Source: Xestospongia bergquistia (taxonomy: Eukaryota; Porifera; Demospongiae; Haplosclerida; Petrosiidae). From it: a stretch of DNA of 64,000 bases. The translations under genes were made by a program, and so were the position numbers. This document shows positions 25,937 to 37,500 of the stretch, in pieces. The stretch spans positions 12,726,501-12,790,500 of the forward strand of contig OZ014411.1 of the NCBI GenBank assembly GCA_963965975.1, in the 5' to 3' direction. The stretch's first letter is position 1. Each line of letters opens with the position of its first letter. Below the pieces are notes generated by a model. That model was not told the DNA's origin, did not search any database, and worked only from the letters and a program-made list of their open reading frames with translations.

Positions 25937-27581
25937 TTATGGCTGAACTGCAGTTTTCTTTGTCACTACAATTAAATTATCTACATGTTTTATAAAGTAG
26001 TTAGGATTTCCATAAGCTATGGCAGCCAGATACTTGATACAGCACTCTCTAACACTGGTAGGAAGATGCTCTAACTTAGTGTGAACTATGAAATCAAGCA
26101 CAAGTTGATGTTCATGAGCTTGAAATTCATCCTTAAAACATTATGTTAAATCAATCACACCTTAATTCATTGATCTTAATAGTATACTGATATCCCAGAA
26201 ATTGACACTGTGGCGATCAAATAGTTCATTGAGAGGATCTTTTTGACCATTAATGATCAGCAATACACCTATATTAAATACTAAATATAAATTGGAGTCT
26301 TTGTTAATTTAAGATAATCACACTTTTGGTTTTTTATTGTTTCCACTATGTTAAAGCAAACAATATAAAAACATAATGAAAAGAGAAAGAGCATGGATAT
26401 CCTATGTAATTAATACAGGTGTAATTCCTGGAAACTCCAGACTTACCTAATTACCAGGGCGCTAAATTTTAATTTATATAAATGTATTGTGTATTCTTAT
26501 ATTAAACATGTATTCACATACATGTAATGTATACAGACACATTATATACTCACCCTCATCACTAGTTAATTTCAAGGCAGTGGACAGAGCACCTTCAAGC
26601 ATAGGTATATAGTAAAGGGTATGTACTATAATAACTAAATCATAAGTCTCCACTGGTATAACTGTTTGAACATCTTGAGCCAATATATCTTTGACTACAA
26701 CACGATCCATTCCACTTAATGCCTCTCTGGCTAATTGGCAAGACAATGTATTTACATCAATACCTAGAGAAATAGTAAAATAATCCTAATACCTCCTTAC
26801 AAAGAAAACTAAAATATATATTAGTTGGAATTATTGGCAAGCTACAAGTTCTAGTGATATGAAAATGAATGTAATGATTGCAAGCATGACTGTCACAAAT
26901 TTTTCATTATACAATCTGATTGGAAATCAAAATTTAACGTGAATAGTTACACTAGTAATCATGTAATAAAGTCACATATTGAGTAGTTGTGACAATGTCC
27001 ATATATGTTAGTTCACTTAGTTGTACACTCTCTTCATACCTAAATAGTGAATTGTAAGATTTGGTAGCTTGCTCAGCAGTTTACTTAGCATTACTTTATC
27101 AAATCGTCCATCACCACATCCAACACTACACAGACTTAATGTAGTTGCAGACTTTACTGTCAACAGTTCAAATGCTTTCTCCGCAATGCTGTCTGTGTTC
27201 ACCTGAAATTGTGTCGTCAGCTACAAAAGCATAAACCATAAAGCAACTAAATAATACCTCTTAAATGTCCTTATAGTCTTGTTATAGGACGTAAGTAATA
27301 GTAGCTATAACAATAACCATCTGTCTGATGAAGTCCCAACTTTGTTGCATGTAAATAAAAACAAAGCTTTTACATATGATGTGAGTGGCAAACATATAGC
27401 GTATGAAGTTACCAACATGTAGTGTGTGTATTACCATAGTGATGATACTAACTTTAATGAAGTGTTGTTGTTGTAGTGTATAGTTTGGATCATTTAGGTC
27501 TTCACTATAACCAGATGAAACATTGTATTGGTATAGTATACTGTCCAACTGATGTAGCAGAGTCACTTTAGTCTCTTCCAT
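25937..27581 (-). CDS. Class I SAM-dependent methyltransferase, histamine N-methyltransferase-like
   Basis: Five minus-strand exons: 27581-27453, 27202-27040, 26763-26554, 26268-26188, 26118-25937; phases close to 254 aa. Motif I is SVGCGDGRFD (residues 69-78), which binds S-adenosylmethionine. The acidic ribose-binding residue is in YLGIDVN (Asp100). YDLVIIVHTLYYIP corresponds to the motif IV/HMIQMLYYV region of animal histamine N-methyltransferase, and GVLLIING to the following strand. Substrate is therefore uncertain: an HNMT-like fold is supported, histamine is not proven. Human HNMT is about 290 aa, so this is slightly short in the C-terminal half. The last intron (26187-26119, 69 nt) must use the acceptor TTTCAAG. 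The nearer TTTTAAG 13 nt upstream would place TGA directly after the junction. Confidence 0.75.
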
Positions 27582-28560
27582 AGAATATCCACTATGTATT
27601 ACAAACTAGCTATATAAAGTAAACACAAGTCAACTTTAATATATTTGATTTTTAATCTATATATCCATTTATTTCTACATGTATATAGTTAATAAAATTA
27701 TATGCCATTTTATTTTATGGTTTATAATAATATAGTGAGTTTAAATTATTGTCTAACAATTTTATCATTAGTATCAATTCATGTTACCATTAATATTGTA
27801 GATATGACAGAGTAATATATATCATTTAGCTTATAAGCATCAGCTGATTTGATATTTCATGATACCTCATGTCCTACATAAAAAATGTTTGTTTTATTGT
27901 GTTCATTTCATATTACTAATGTAAAGTATCATTGTCTCTTTTTTATGCTACAACAAATAAAAATCCTTACCTAAATACTATCAATCCACAACGTGTAACT
28001 TCTGCTTACATAAGAGAATGCAATAAAATTTAAAAGAAGGGGTTAAAATTTGGATAACCTTCTCTGGCTAATAGCTGTGAATAATATTCAAAGCAAGATA
28101 ATCTGTTAATAAAGTAATTGTTGTATTGAGTATAGATTGTGTCAGACTTATAACTTTTTTGACAGTCATAGCTAGAGTTTCTATGGCACAATAATTATAT
28201 ATAGTGTAGTAACAAATTCATTGTTCATGTCAACTATTATCACAATGTTTTATTCATAATTACACATGTAACGGCTTTTCATTATTTACAATTTTAATCA
28301 CAATATTACATCTAAAATATGTGTATATACAGTGATTATTGAAAATAAACTTTGTAAGTTACTACTTAGTGCACTTACTTATATCTGACTTAGGTAAATT
28401 GAATGATTGGAGTTTTGATAGAAGTGACTGTTTTAGCTCATATTTTTGTTTGTTGGTCAGGTTAGTGATTTTTGTAGATGGAGTTTTATGATGTTTTTAA
28501 GTTGAAAAAATGGTTTTTATGGAGATAATGGTTTTTTACTGGTTGATTTTAAATCCTGTT
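27582..28560. other. Upstream region of the methyltransferase gene
   Basis: AT-rich. No TATA box or exon I could defend. Confidence 0.35.
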
Positions 28561-28561
28561 A

Positions 28562-28830
28562 AATTTAGATCATGATTCTATTATTGACTTCATCAAGTTT
28601 TAATGCTGCTCTTATATTCTTTCTTATTTGTTGCAGGATATCTTCATCTATACATTGATCTAATATAGCATAAAGATGATCCATATATATCTCTCTGTAT
28701 GTCTTCTTTCATGAGAGCTGTTGTAGTGTATTCCCCTAACACTTTACTTTATGGAATATTTCCTCATTCCAAACATTGAGTAACTTCAGAGGAACATTTG
28801 ATGGTTCTATTGAAATATGATTCAGGTGAG
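28562..28830 (-). pseudogene. Unidentified coding remnant
   Basis: The minus strand shows protein-like sequence in three successive frames: SNVPLKLLNVWNEEIFHKV, then EYTTTALMKEDIQRDIY, then HLYAILDQCIDEDILQQI and RAALKLDEVNNRIM ending in TAA at 28562. The frames join with one- or two-base slips rather than clear splice sites. I do not recognise the family. Confidence 0.35.
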
Positions 28831-29662
28831 AATTTATATACTTAGCAACAAGGTAAATAATTATATTTATACATTGTTACGTTGAGAAGAGAGTCAGAAT
28901 ATGTACATTTATACTCATGTATACAAACGTTGCATTCCTTGCATTGTAGATGGCAATTTTGACAAAGTGTTTGTTGTTTCTTGATGGTTTAGTGGTTTTC
29001 AGAACTTTTGATATAGAGGTAACTGTTCATTCATTACATTGACTTTCTGTTACATCTTGCATTGAAAGTTTTATGCTATCTACATGTCTGATGTCTTTCC
29101 CTTTTCTTTTTTATTAGTCTTTCAAAAGGTTTGTCTTTTACAACATAGAATCCTGATAACACCAGTAATAATTTATTACTGTTTAATAATCAAGTAGAGA
29201 GTCATAGGCACAATAGATGTATCCCAAGCACACCCTTTGGTGGGATATCATCCTCAGGTATCTTTTTTTGAGTATGCCCCTTTAATGTTATCTAATAATT
29301 AAATAGTCAGCTGCAGTTTACTATTTTGTTGTTTTCTTTATTAGCTGAATCACATGACTTTTCCGATACTGATAAAGTGTTGAGATTGTCCCCAAACCAC
29401 ACCCACTTAATCAGCAAGAAGATGGACGCTTGCATTTGCTGTAATTTCTGAAGAGAATGCGATTCCTTCCCTTGACTCCATCCTCTTGGCTCCATTCATT
29501 GTTGTTCAATATTAATATAAATTATAATGTAGGGTGAAAAAACTGATACCAAATCCACTTTAGAGAATGTGGTCCCAAAAGTTGGTGAACAAAGACAATC
29601 AAAGCCTAAAACTGTGGTACATTTATATTATCATTTTGATCAACATCTGAAGTACTCTCTCC

Positions 29663-29737
29663 ATAGGGGTAGGAACCAGGGGGTCTAGGTGGCTTTAGCC
29701 CCCTAATGTTGATTAAGGGGGGCTTAGCCCCCTAATA
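29663..29737. repeat. Solo end of the G-rich TIR family
   Basis: AGGGGTAGGAACCAGGGGG, then two copies of TTAGCCCCCTAAT around GGGGGGCTTAGCC. Resembles the left end of the element at 12614. The partner end was not found nearby. Confidence 0.5.
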
Positions 29738-29808
29738 TGGTTAACAAAGTAAAGTTACTCCATTTAAAAAAAAATAATCATGCATGCAGGCAAAGGCTTT
29801 TTGGTAGT

Positions 29809-29914
29809 CAGCTGCTTTTCAGCACAAGCTAAACCTTTGACCTAATTAGTATGTATTTAGTACCTCTTTTGTTGAAGTCATTTAATCCATCCTACTTGTA
29901 CTGAAAAGCAGCTG
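29809..29914. repeat. 20-bp inverted repeat upstream of hAT-like transposase
   Basis: CAGCTGCTTTTCAGCACAAG (29809-29828) pairs with CTTGTACTGAAAAGCAGCTG (29895-29914), 19 of 20 positions, ending 20 bp before the transposase ATG at 29935. Possibly subterminal sequence of the transposon. Confidence 0.7.
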
Positions 29915-29934
29915 AACATCAAGAAAGGTAGAAA

Positions 29935-30960
29935 ATGGCATCAAAGCAGTCAACTCTCAAGCCTTTTTTCTCTCAACTGGATCCTTGGAACCACCATCAA
30001 AGACACCAAAAGTTGAACTTGATCTTGACCAGAATGAGTCTGAAGAACTATCCAGTGAGTAAGAGAATGAAATAGAAGAAGAAAGTAATTATGAATCATA
30101 CTATGATGAAGGGTGTGTTTGTAGAAAGGAATGTTGCCTGTTAACTAGAAATGAACCATATCATTTGGTGAATATCAGTAGCAGCACAAAAAAGCACAAT
30201 TATCATAGTATTCAAAGAAGTTGGTTTTATGATTTTAAATGGCTGACGTACTGCACTACTAGAAATTCATTATACTGCTTCCATTGCTGAAAGAAAATAG
30301 AAATGGAGGTTTTGCGTTTGGCATAAAATTCAAAAATGCTTTTATTACAACAGGTTTCAATAACTGGAAAAGAGGACGTCAGAAATTCAAAGAGCATGAA
30401 AAAAGCCATGCCCATAAAGAAGCATTACTTCACAAGAGGTCTCAGTGAGACCTACTGCGATTTCAATGTTAGCTCAGCAGAACAAAAAAACAGAAAACAA
30501 GAAAAACGATGCTTCTAAAACAACTTGGGAATCCCTAAAATATTTGCTACATCAAGGCTTGGCCATCAGAGGACATAGCAACAATGATGAAGGTAATCTA
30601 GATCAGTTACTTCTACTAAGAAAAAATGATGTTCCTGATTTGGATGCTTATTTACAAGCCAAAAAATATCTGTCTCCTGAAATCATAAATGACCAGATTG
30701 CATTAATGGCAAACCAGCTTTTACGATCCCTACTTGATGATATAAAAGCCAATCAGTGTGATCAACCCTTTTTTTGCAGATGAAACTAGGGATATCAGTG
30801 GACTTGAACAATTAGCATTATCACTTAGATGGGTGGACCAGAGTTATGAGATTTATGAAGATTTCATAGGCACGATAAGCATTGAATGTACTAATGCATC
30901 CAGTCTCAAGTCGGTCATTCTGGATTGCCTTATATGCTGTAATTAGCCCTTAAGTGGCTG
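29935..30960 (+). pseudogene. hAT-superfamily / ZMYM1-like transposase pseudogene
   Basis: It begins MASKQSTLKPFF. A TTF-type zinc-finger block follows (DFKWLTYC, SLYCFHC, FNNWKRG.QKFKEHEKSHAH). The DUF4371-like block reads GLAIRGH, EGNLDQLLLLR and then ADETRDISGLEQLALSLRWV, the entry to the DDE core. At least three frame changes and several stops (about 29965, 30060, 30290, 30780) break it, and the dimerisation domain is absent. It is a decayed copy of a hAT-like family common in invertebrate genomes. Confidence 0.75.
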
Positions 30961-31089
30961 TTGTGGGCAAGCCTATGATGGGGCAGTTGTTATGGCTGGC
31001 CATTTGATAGGAGTTGTACAAATTCATTTCAATTAGGACACTATTAAGTATGCTTAATACTACAGTTTCAATGAAGGACTAGATTGGGA

Positions 31090-31600
31090 CCTTCAACTTC
31101 CTCATCCATACTGAACATATATCAATGAGACAATTGGAGCTACACCCTTCAGTCTCATGTTAGGTCAAGAACCTACATGACTATAATACATCATGTTAGA
31201 TTTCCTTCCTGATCTTGCTACAATTTCTACTAGTGAATAAGGTAGTGAGGGAATAACTAGGAATACAAGAAAGGCAATGATGGAAAGACACACAAACTAA
31301 TCAATGGCAATCCATACTCAATTGATAATTAATTATAAGATTAACAATATTGTCCTGGTATACCTAGGGACCACTTGTAGAAACCTTAGAAAGGACCATT
31401 CAAAGTAATTAGAAGATAAATGATGTTTTATGCAGAGTCAAGCAGTATCATCTTCACATTGTCACCTCATCATACGTTTTGACAAGCTAAACTCATACCA
31501 GCAGAGAAACAATAATCCAGAAAATGACAACACTGACAAGCCTATGTAACCTAACAACAATCCATTGTTCCTACAAGATAACCCAAATCACCCAATCAGA
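31090..31600 (+). mobile_element. Ty3/gypsy integrase C-terminal fragment
   Basis: The + strand reads GATPFSLMLGQEP (the tail of the integrase core before the C-terminal domain). About 250 bp later, PFKVI and NDVL.RVK appear in shifted frames, the GPF/Y module. Heavily mutated; no LTR seen. Confidence 0.55.
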
Positions 31601-32035
31601 TGATTATTATGACTCTCTTATTAGAGAAACTCATTCTTATGCCCGGCCAACTAATGCACCACCTCCACAATGATCATCTCAAATAAGACATCTCTCAGAT
31701 CACTATAATTACTATGTTTCTCACTAAGCTACATGAGGATATGTACTACCTTTTAAAGTGGGACCATGATTTACTGTTAAAACCCTGATCCTGATCAGTC
31801 CTGCATTTATTGTAGCTACTTTCTTTCAAATGTGTATAAGTCTTCGGTTTTCTTAAAACCCTTTCCAAAATACTTTTTGAAGTCCACCTACTTGAGGTAG
31901 TGTCTACATAATAAAAACCAAATAACTATATGCATCAATGATAGTCCATGTAACACTTATACTGTCCATTATCATTACAATACATACTATATTGTAGACA
32001 GTATTACTTGCTACATAACACATTGTAGACCCTTA

Positions 32036-32762
32036 TGGGGTGCCATTTGTGTCAAAATTGGAAAATTTTCATAATAAGTCATTATTTATTAAAATATACG
32101 GATGCATCAGGCGGACATTCCAATTTCAATATAACGGAGTTATACGGATTTTAATGTCCGTCCTCGACTTCCCTAAATAATAGACCTAAATATACAACCA
32201 AAGTCAGTCACCCAACCTAACTGGAAACATCTCACTGATCTCGATTCTAAGAGACGGCTCGTGGTACTCGCGCTCCGCGTTTTATTAAGTAACTATAAAA
32301 AGTAAATCATAACATGTTAAATGACCATTGAATGCATTTAATTTTGACACAAACGGCGCTTCATAAATAAGAAGTAAATCAACAATAATTTTGATAAATA
32401 ATGACTTATTTATTATATCATGAAATTTTTTCTATTTTGACACAAAAGGCGCCCCATAGACCTTAAGGAAGCTCTGATGAACACAACAGCCATATTTCTT
32501 CATAAACATTTAGTCTAATGGATTCTTCATACTCATGAGAACAAGATGGAAGAAACATTAATGTGTTCAAAAATCATGACTGCATATTGTATGACAATAT
32601 TTGAGAGATTTATTACTATTTAATAAATCATGGATTATTTAATAAATCATTGATGATTTAGTAAATCGCAAGTTATTTTATTTTATATTATATTAAGAGC
32701 AATCATAACATGTTAACTGTACCATTGAATGCATTCAATTTTGACACAAACGGCGTCCCATA
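32036..32762. repeat. Nested cluster of TATGGGG-ended MITEs
   Basis: One end reads TATGGGGTGCCATTTGTGTC (32036). Opposite-facing ends occur near 32365 (GACACAAACGGCGCTTC), 32458 (GACACAAAAGGCGCCCCATA) and 32762 (GACACAAACGGCGTCCCATA), each preceded by an ATTGAATGCAT or AATTTT motif. A different element with GGACATTCCAATTTC and GCGCTCCGCG (about 32100-32290) is inserted inside the first. Confidence 0.7.
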
Positions 32763-34559
32763 AAGCCAATTATAATGAACTGGACAAATTAACTATACTG
32801 AACAAGAATTAGACAACATATCTGTTGAATTCAGATCAATCAGAGGTCAATTTTGGATGAATTTATAACACTTTGAAGTTTCTTTGTTTACACTATGTAG
32901 CAAGAAGGTAACAAGATTTTTTAATCTTTTTTAAAATCACTGGTTTGTAGTTCACTCAAATATAGTAGATAGGACAGATATTGCCATTACTGGTTGAGAA
33001 TAAAGTCCCTGATATTAGTGGTGATAACTTTTGGATTAATTTAGAGTTACTTTAGATCATGGATATACCAATGACGCCAAATCTCACAGGATTGTATGGG
33101 AGTCAATTTATGATATATTGTTTAAAAAGTCTTGTGTGTTGGTGCTAAAAATTGGCATGGATTATCATGTGTTTGAGAAGCTGTTTGATTATTTTCTATG
33201 ATCTTTGCCTTTAAGTGCAAGTTCTAAATACATTGAAATATAATTGTTATTTTCATGGATTTTTGTTCAGATATTTTCAATGAAATCTGCAATTAAATCT
33301 AAAGATCTTTTTGATTATTTTCATTTCTGTTTAATGACATTAGAATAATGCATGTGTGTCATTTGATCACACACAGTATAGTTAAATTTAATGATTAAAC
33401 TAAAAATATGTTAAAATCTACTTGGAAGCAGATGAACCTTTCACAGCTCTAAATAGTGGAGCCTCTAAACAAATGAGCATGTCCTTTGTTCTAGCAACAT
33501 TTGTTAATCTAAGCTTTGACCTGTCATTATTTGATTGCCTTTTCTTACATGATTGCAAAAATTAAGTGAATCAAGTAAACTAATATTAACTAACATAGAA
33601 AATATATCAAGCTACTAAACTAATACTAACTAAAATTCCTTCACCAACTATTTACTAAATCGAAACTAAACTAAAATGAAAATCAAATTGAAAAAATAAA
33701 CTAATACAAACTAAATTTTTTTTTCCAGTTACATACTAAAACTAAACTAAACTAAAATATATCTTCCTAACTAAACAACACTACTAATCAGATCATCACT
33801 AGTGCTGTACAAGACCTTTATTGGATTGAAAATCAGAACCTATTCTAGAAACATTCATTCAACTTGGTGTCTAATATAACTACACACTAGTAATTAAACT
33901 ATGCTATGTGCAGCTGTAGCTTAGCGTAAGATTGCCATTGTAAGAATAGACAAAATCTTTTGTCTATTTTGTAATATTTTTTAGCATGTTCTCAGTGGTG
34001 GCATAACAAAGTAATAATCATTGTAATTTTTGAAATTATTATATACTCCAACAGAGGTTCGGCATTTTACCTCTTTTCATTAATTTTATTTTGATTTTGA
34101 ACTATGTGTGCTTAGAATATACAGAGCATTGCTATAATTTATAATGATTTATAATAATATCAGAGTATATCACTATGTCCAGGATGACATAATAGTTCAC
34201 GGACTACAACATTTCTTGTCATGTGGAACTTCACAGTAACACACTTTGTCATGAAGAGGCAGGTACTCTGCTCTACTGTTGAGTTGTACTGACATTTTAC
34301 TCTTCAACGATGTATTCAAACAGAGGCTAGTTCTTTACTCTTCTTGTATTAAAAGTATGAACAAATAATAAATATCTTAACAAAGCCCATTAAAAACTTT
34401 CAATAAAATTAATGAAAATCATATTAATAATGTTAATAGGGAAATTAATAGAGTTTCTCAACTAAACCAATAAGTAAATTTAAAAAATGTAGAAAACAAA
34501 ATTGTTACTGTTCAAGTGCTTATAAAATTATCTTAGATTACTACAGTACCAAAATAATG
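32763..34559. other. Intergenic sequence downstream of the ANK-Roco gene
   Basis: Contains a CTAAACTAA-rich low-complexity tract at 33590-33790. No exon recognised. Confidence 0.4.
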
Positions 34560-37500
34560 TCAATTACTTCTGTCGGAAAGAAATTTACGAATATTACCAG
34601 CCACTGAGGAATCATTAATAGGGGCCAATTCTACAACTGTTATAAGTGTATTCCAGGTAACCTCAGAAGGTTGCTCATCAAACCACAACTGTAGAACCTC
34701 AGAGAGGTTATTGGCATCTCTATATCGCTTGTTAAAGATAGACTCTAGGTCACCATATGTAATCCCAAGGGCCTCTCCTAACTGTCTCCAGTTATATGCA
34801 ATAGGATTTAGTAGTCGAATAAGGTGTCGTTTGTCCTCTGTATTAATGATAAAATAATATATGATGTTAAAAGAGAAGATAATAATTAATAACTAGATTA
34901 CTAAGTTACAATAACTTAAAGACAAAACAATGCAGTGTCATTTTTAATTCATATACATATGATCTATATAGAAAACTGATTCATTGTAATTAGTCTACTA
35001 GAAGGTACTCAAATTAAAAAAAATATTATCCATAAAATAGTCATCTCTTATCATATCATAAATGTAAACTTAAGACAATAAGTACAGCTTGTTTTAAGAG
35101 AACATAGATCAAAGATTGTTATCTTACCTATCTTTATCTCCTTTAATATTGATTCATGCTGCTGAATAATGACTGCTTCTTTAGCTGATAAAAGAGAAAA
35201 ATTAATTACTAATAAAACTACAACTTACCAGTATCAGTTGGAACACCAATTATTTTGTCTTGTCCTACTAATGGAGTAGTATCTATAATAAGTAGAGTCA
35301 ATAAAGTAAGGGCTTTATTCCAATATTAGTATCATGAACGTTTGGATGTTAGAGTGAATTATCGTTTTATCTTAAAGTACTATCATTTCTTCTCACCTGA
35401 TTTTGGTAGATTTGTCATGGTGGTTGTAATAACAGGTTTAACTTCACACTCTACATATAAAGAAAAATAACATTGAGTAAGTATATAGAAAAGCAGCTCG
35501 TTATCTATTTACACCTTATCATTATAAGACATAATATAACAATAACAAAATGTACATATTACAAAAGGAAACTTGGTTTATTTATATACCAAAGACTACA
35601 CCCAGTGCTGAAAGCTCTCAATCAATTTTACTGGGAGTAAGTCTTGTATTGTACAAGACAATTTCACTTTTTTTATGTTAATAGTAACAAGAGCAGAAGG
35701 CATATCTTGTAGAGGATGATGTTCTAGATTATAGAGAAATGCAAGATTACATTTTAAAGCTGATGGATGATAAGCAAGAGGTTCAGCACAGAAGGCAATA
35801 GCTGCTGTGACAATGGATTACAAAAAGGAGCACTCAGTGATGTCACTAGTCAATAAATCTCCATCCATAAAATTGTGTTAACTAGAAGTAATGAGCCCAA
35901 AGATCATTTGACTGCAACTTAATAGTATATCGAAGCTGATGAAGGAACTGTGCAGTCAGACATTTAAGAGTAAAATATGTTTGTTCTTTTCTGTTAATGA
36001 ATAGTTGTATGTGATAGATGAACCATATCATTGCTGTGTAAAATTAGTTTTAATAATTTTTATACTCAATTTTGTTAGGTCACATCATAGAAAGATCCGC
36101 ATATTAGATATTATTTAACAAAACAAGTGGTGGCATAATAACATAGAAGTTCTAAGTGCTTATTAAATGCTTAGCTTGATAAAGTGACATTTATATTCAG
36201 ATATAGCAATTATATCAACAAGAAATGGATTGTAACATCACTGAATTCTAAGGCATCAGCCATAAGTACATTATAGCCCAAGCTGCATCATATTGTATTA
36301 CAAATTTGCATATTCTGTTACATAACAATCCTTGAGCTTATTTTACTACTTAGTACAATGTATCTGCAATACAGTCCTCAGTGTTGGCTATAACAAATAC
36401 TTAGAGACACTAACATTATACACAAACCTTTTAAGAAAAGTTCCTCAGATATGGCTTCTATTTCATCTTCATTTAATGGAGGAAAAGCAAGGTCCTATAA
36501 CAGAATTAATAAAGATACAGTACAGAGTGGTGTAAGTATGATACAATACAAAATTAATGTTGTGCAAGTATTTAGCATGACAAAAATTGTCAATAGATTT
36601 CTTGCGCATGTATATTTAAACTAATATATACTTACCAAAGGATTACGTCCAGCAAACACACTGAGTTGACTACAATGTTCCCTTACTGGTACTGATGTGA
36701 AATAAGGACACCTATTCGCTATGTGTTGAAGGTGGTTCTTTTGAAGTGGCAGCTTAGCACTGAAAAGTGCTTTTGTTACTGAAGGAGCAATGCAGAAAAA
36801 AGGATCATAAGCTCCTACAATTTGTTCAATCCCAATCTTATTTGCATTATTTGCATCTCTAACATTACATTTTGCAAGCACTGATCGAGCAACATCACTT
36901 ATATGATAAAGTGTGCGTTCACGGACAAGAAGACTACGAGCTTTTGCTACATCGCTAGGTGCAATGAGGTATTCCTCACATTTAAATGAGTGCATCTTGC
37001 TCAGCTTTAATATGGCCTTAATAACATTATTAAAAAGATTGCGGCTTTTCTTGATGTCAATCATTGATGTAATTACTGTAACACAACGATAGTGTTCAGT
37101 TACTTCAACGATAATCTTATCTTCATCATTTTCCCAATAAATCCCATTTGTCCATATATTGCAACAACGAGCTAACATTTGTATTTCTTGATTACCATCA
37201 GCAATTTTACCAGGTTTATCACGACATGGCAGACAAAAACTGTAAGAAAGGACAAAAAGGAGAAGGTGAAGGAATCGGGTTGAGAGGAATTGGTTAGGAT
37301 CAGGACACCAGAGGCACCATCCCAATCCATTTTCTATTACAATATCTGTTGGTGGGTCAGTATTAATGAGAGATGGAAAAAATAAGAGCTCATCAGATGG
37401 CAGAATCAAAGGTGATATGTTGGTTTTATACTTTTGCAGTGTATTTGATTCTAAAACATGACAGAACTGAAGACTTTTAAGGAACCCAATTAACATATCA

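Noticed and set aside
35690-35815. Open + strand stretch reading AYLVEDDVLDYREMQDY
   Set aside because: Protein-like but only about 34 codons, in an intron of a minus-strand gene, with no recognised family or splice partners.
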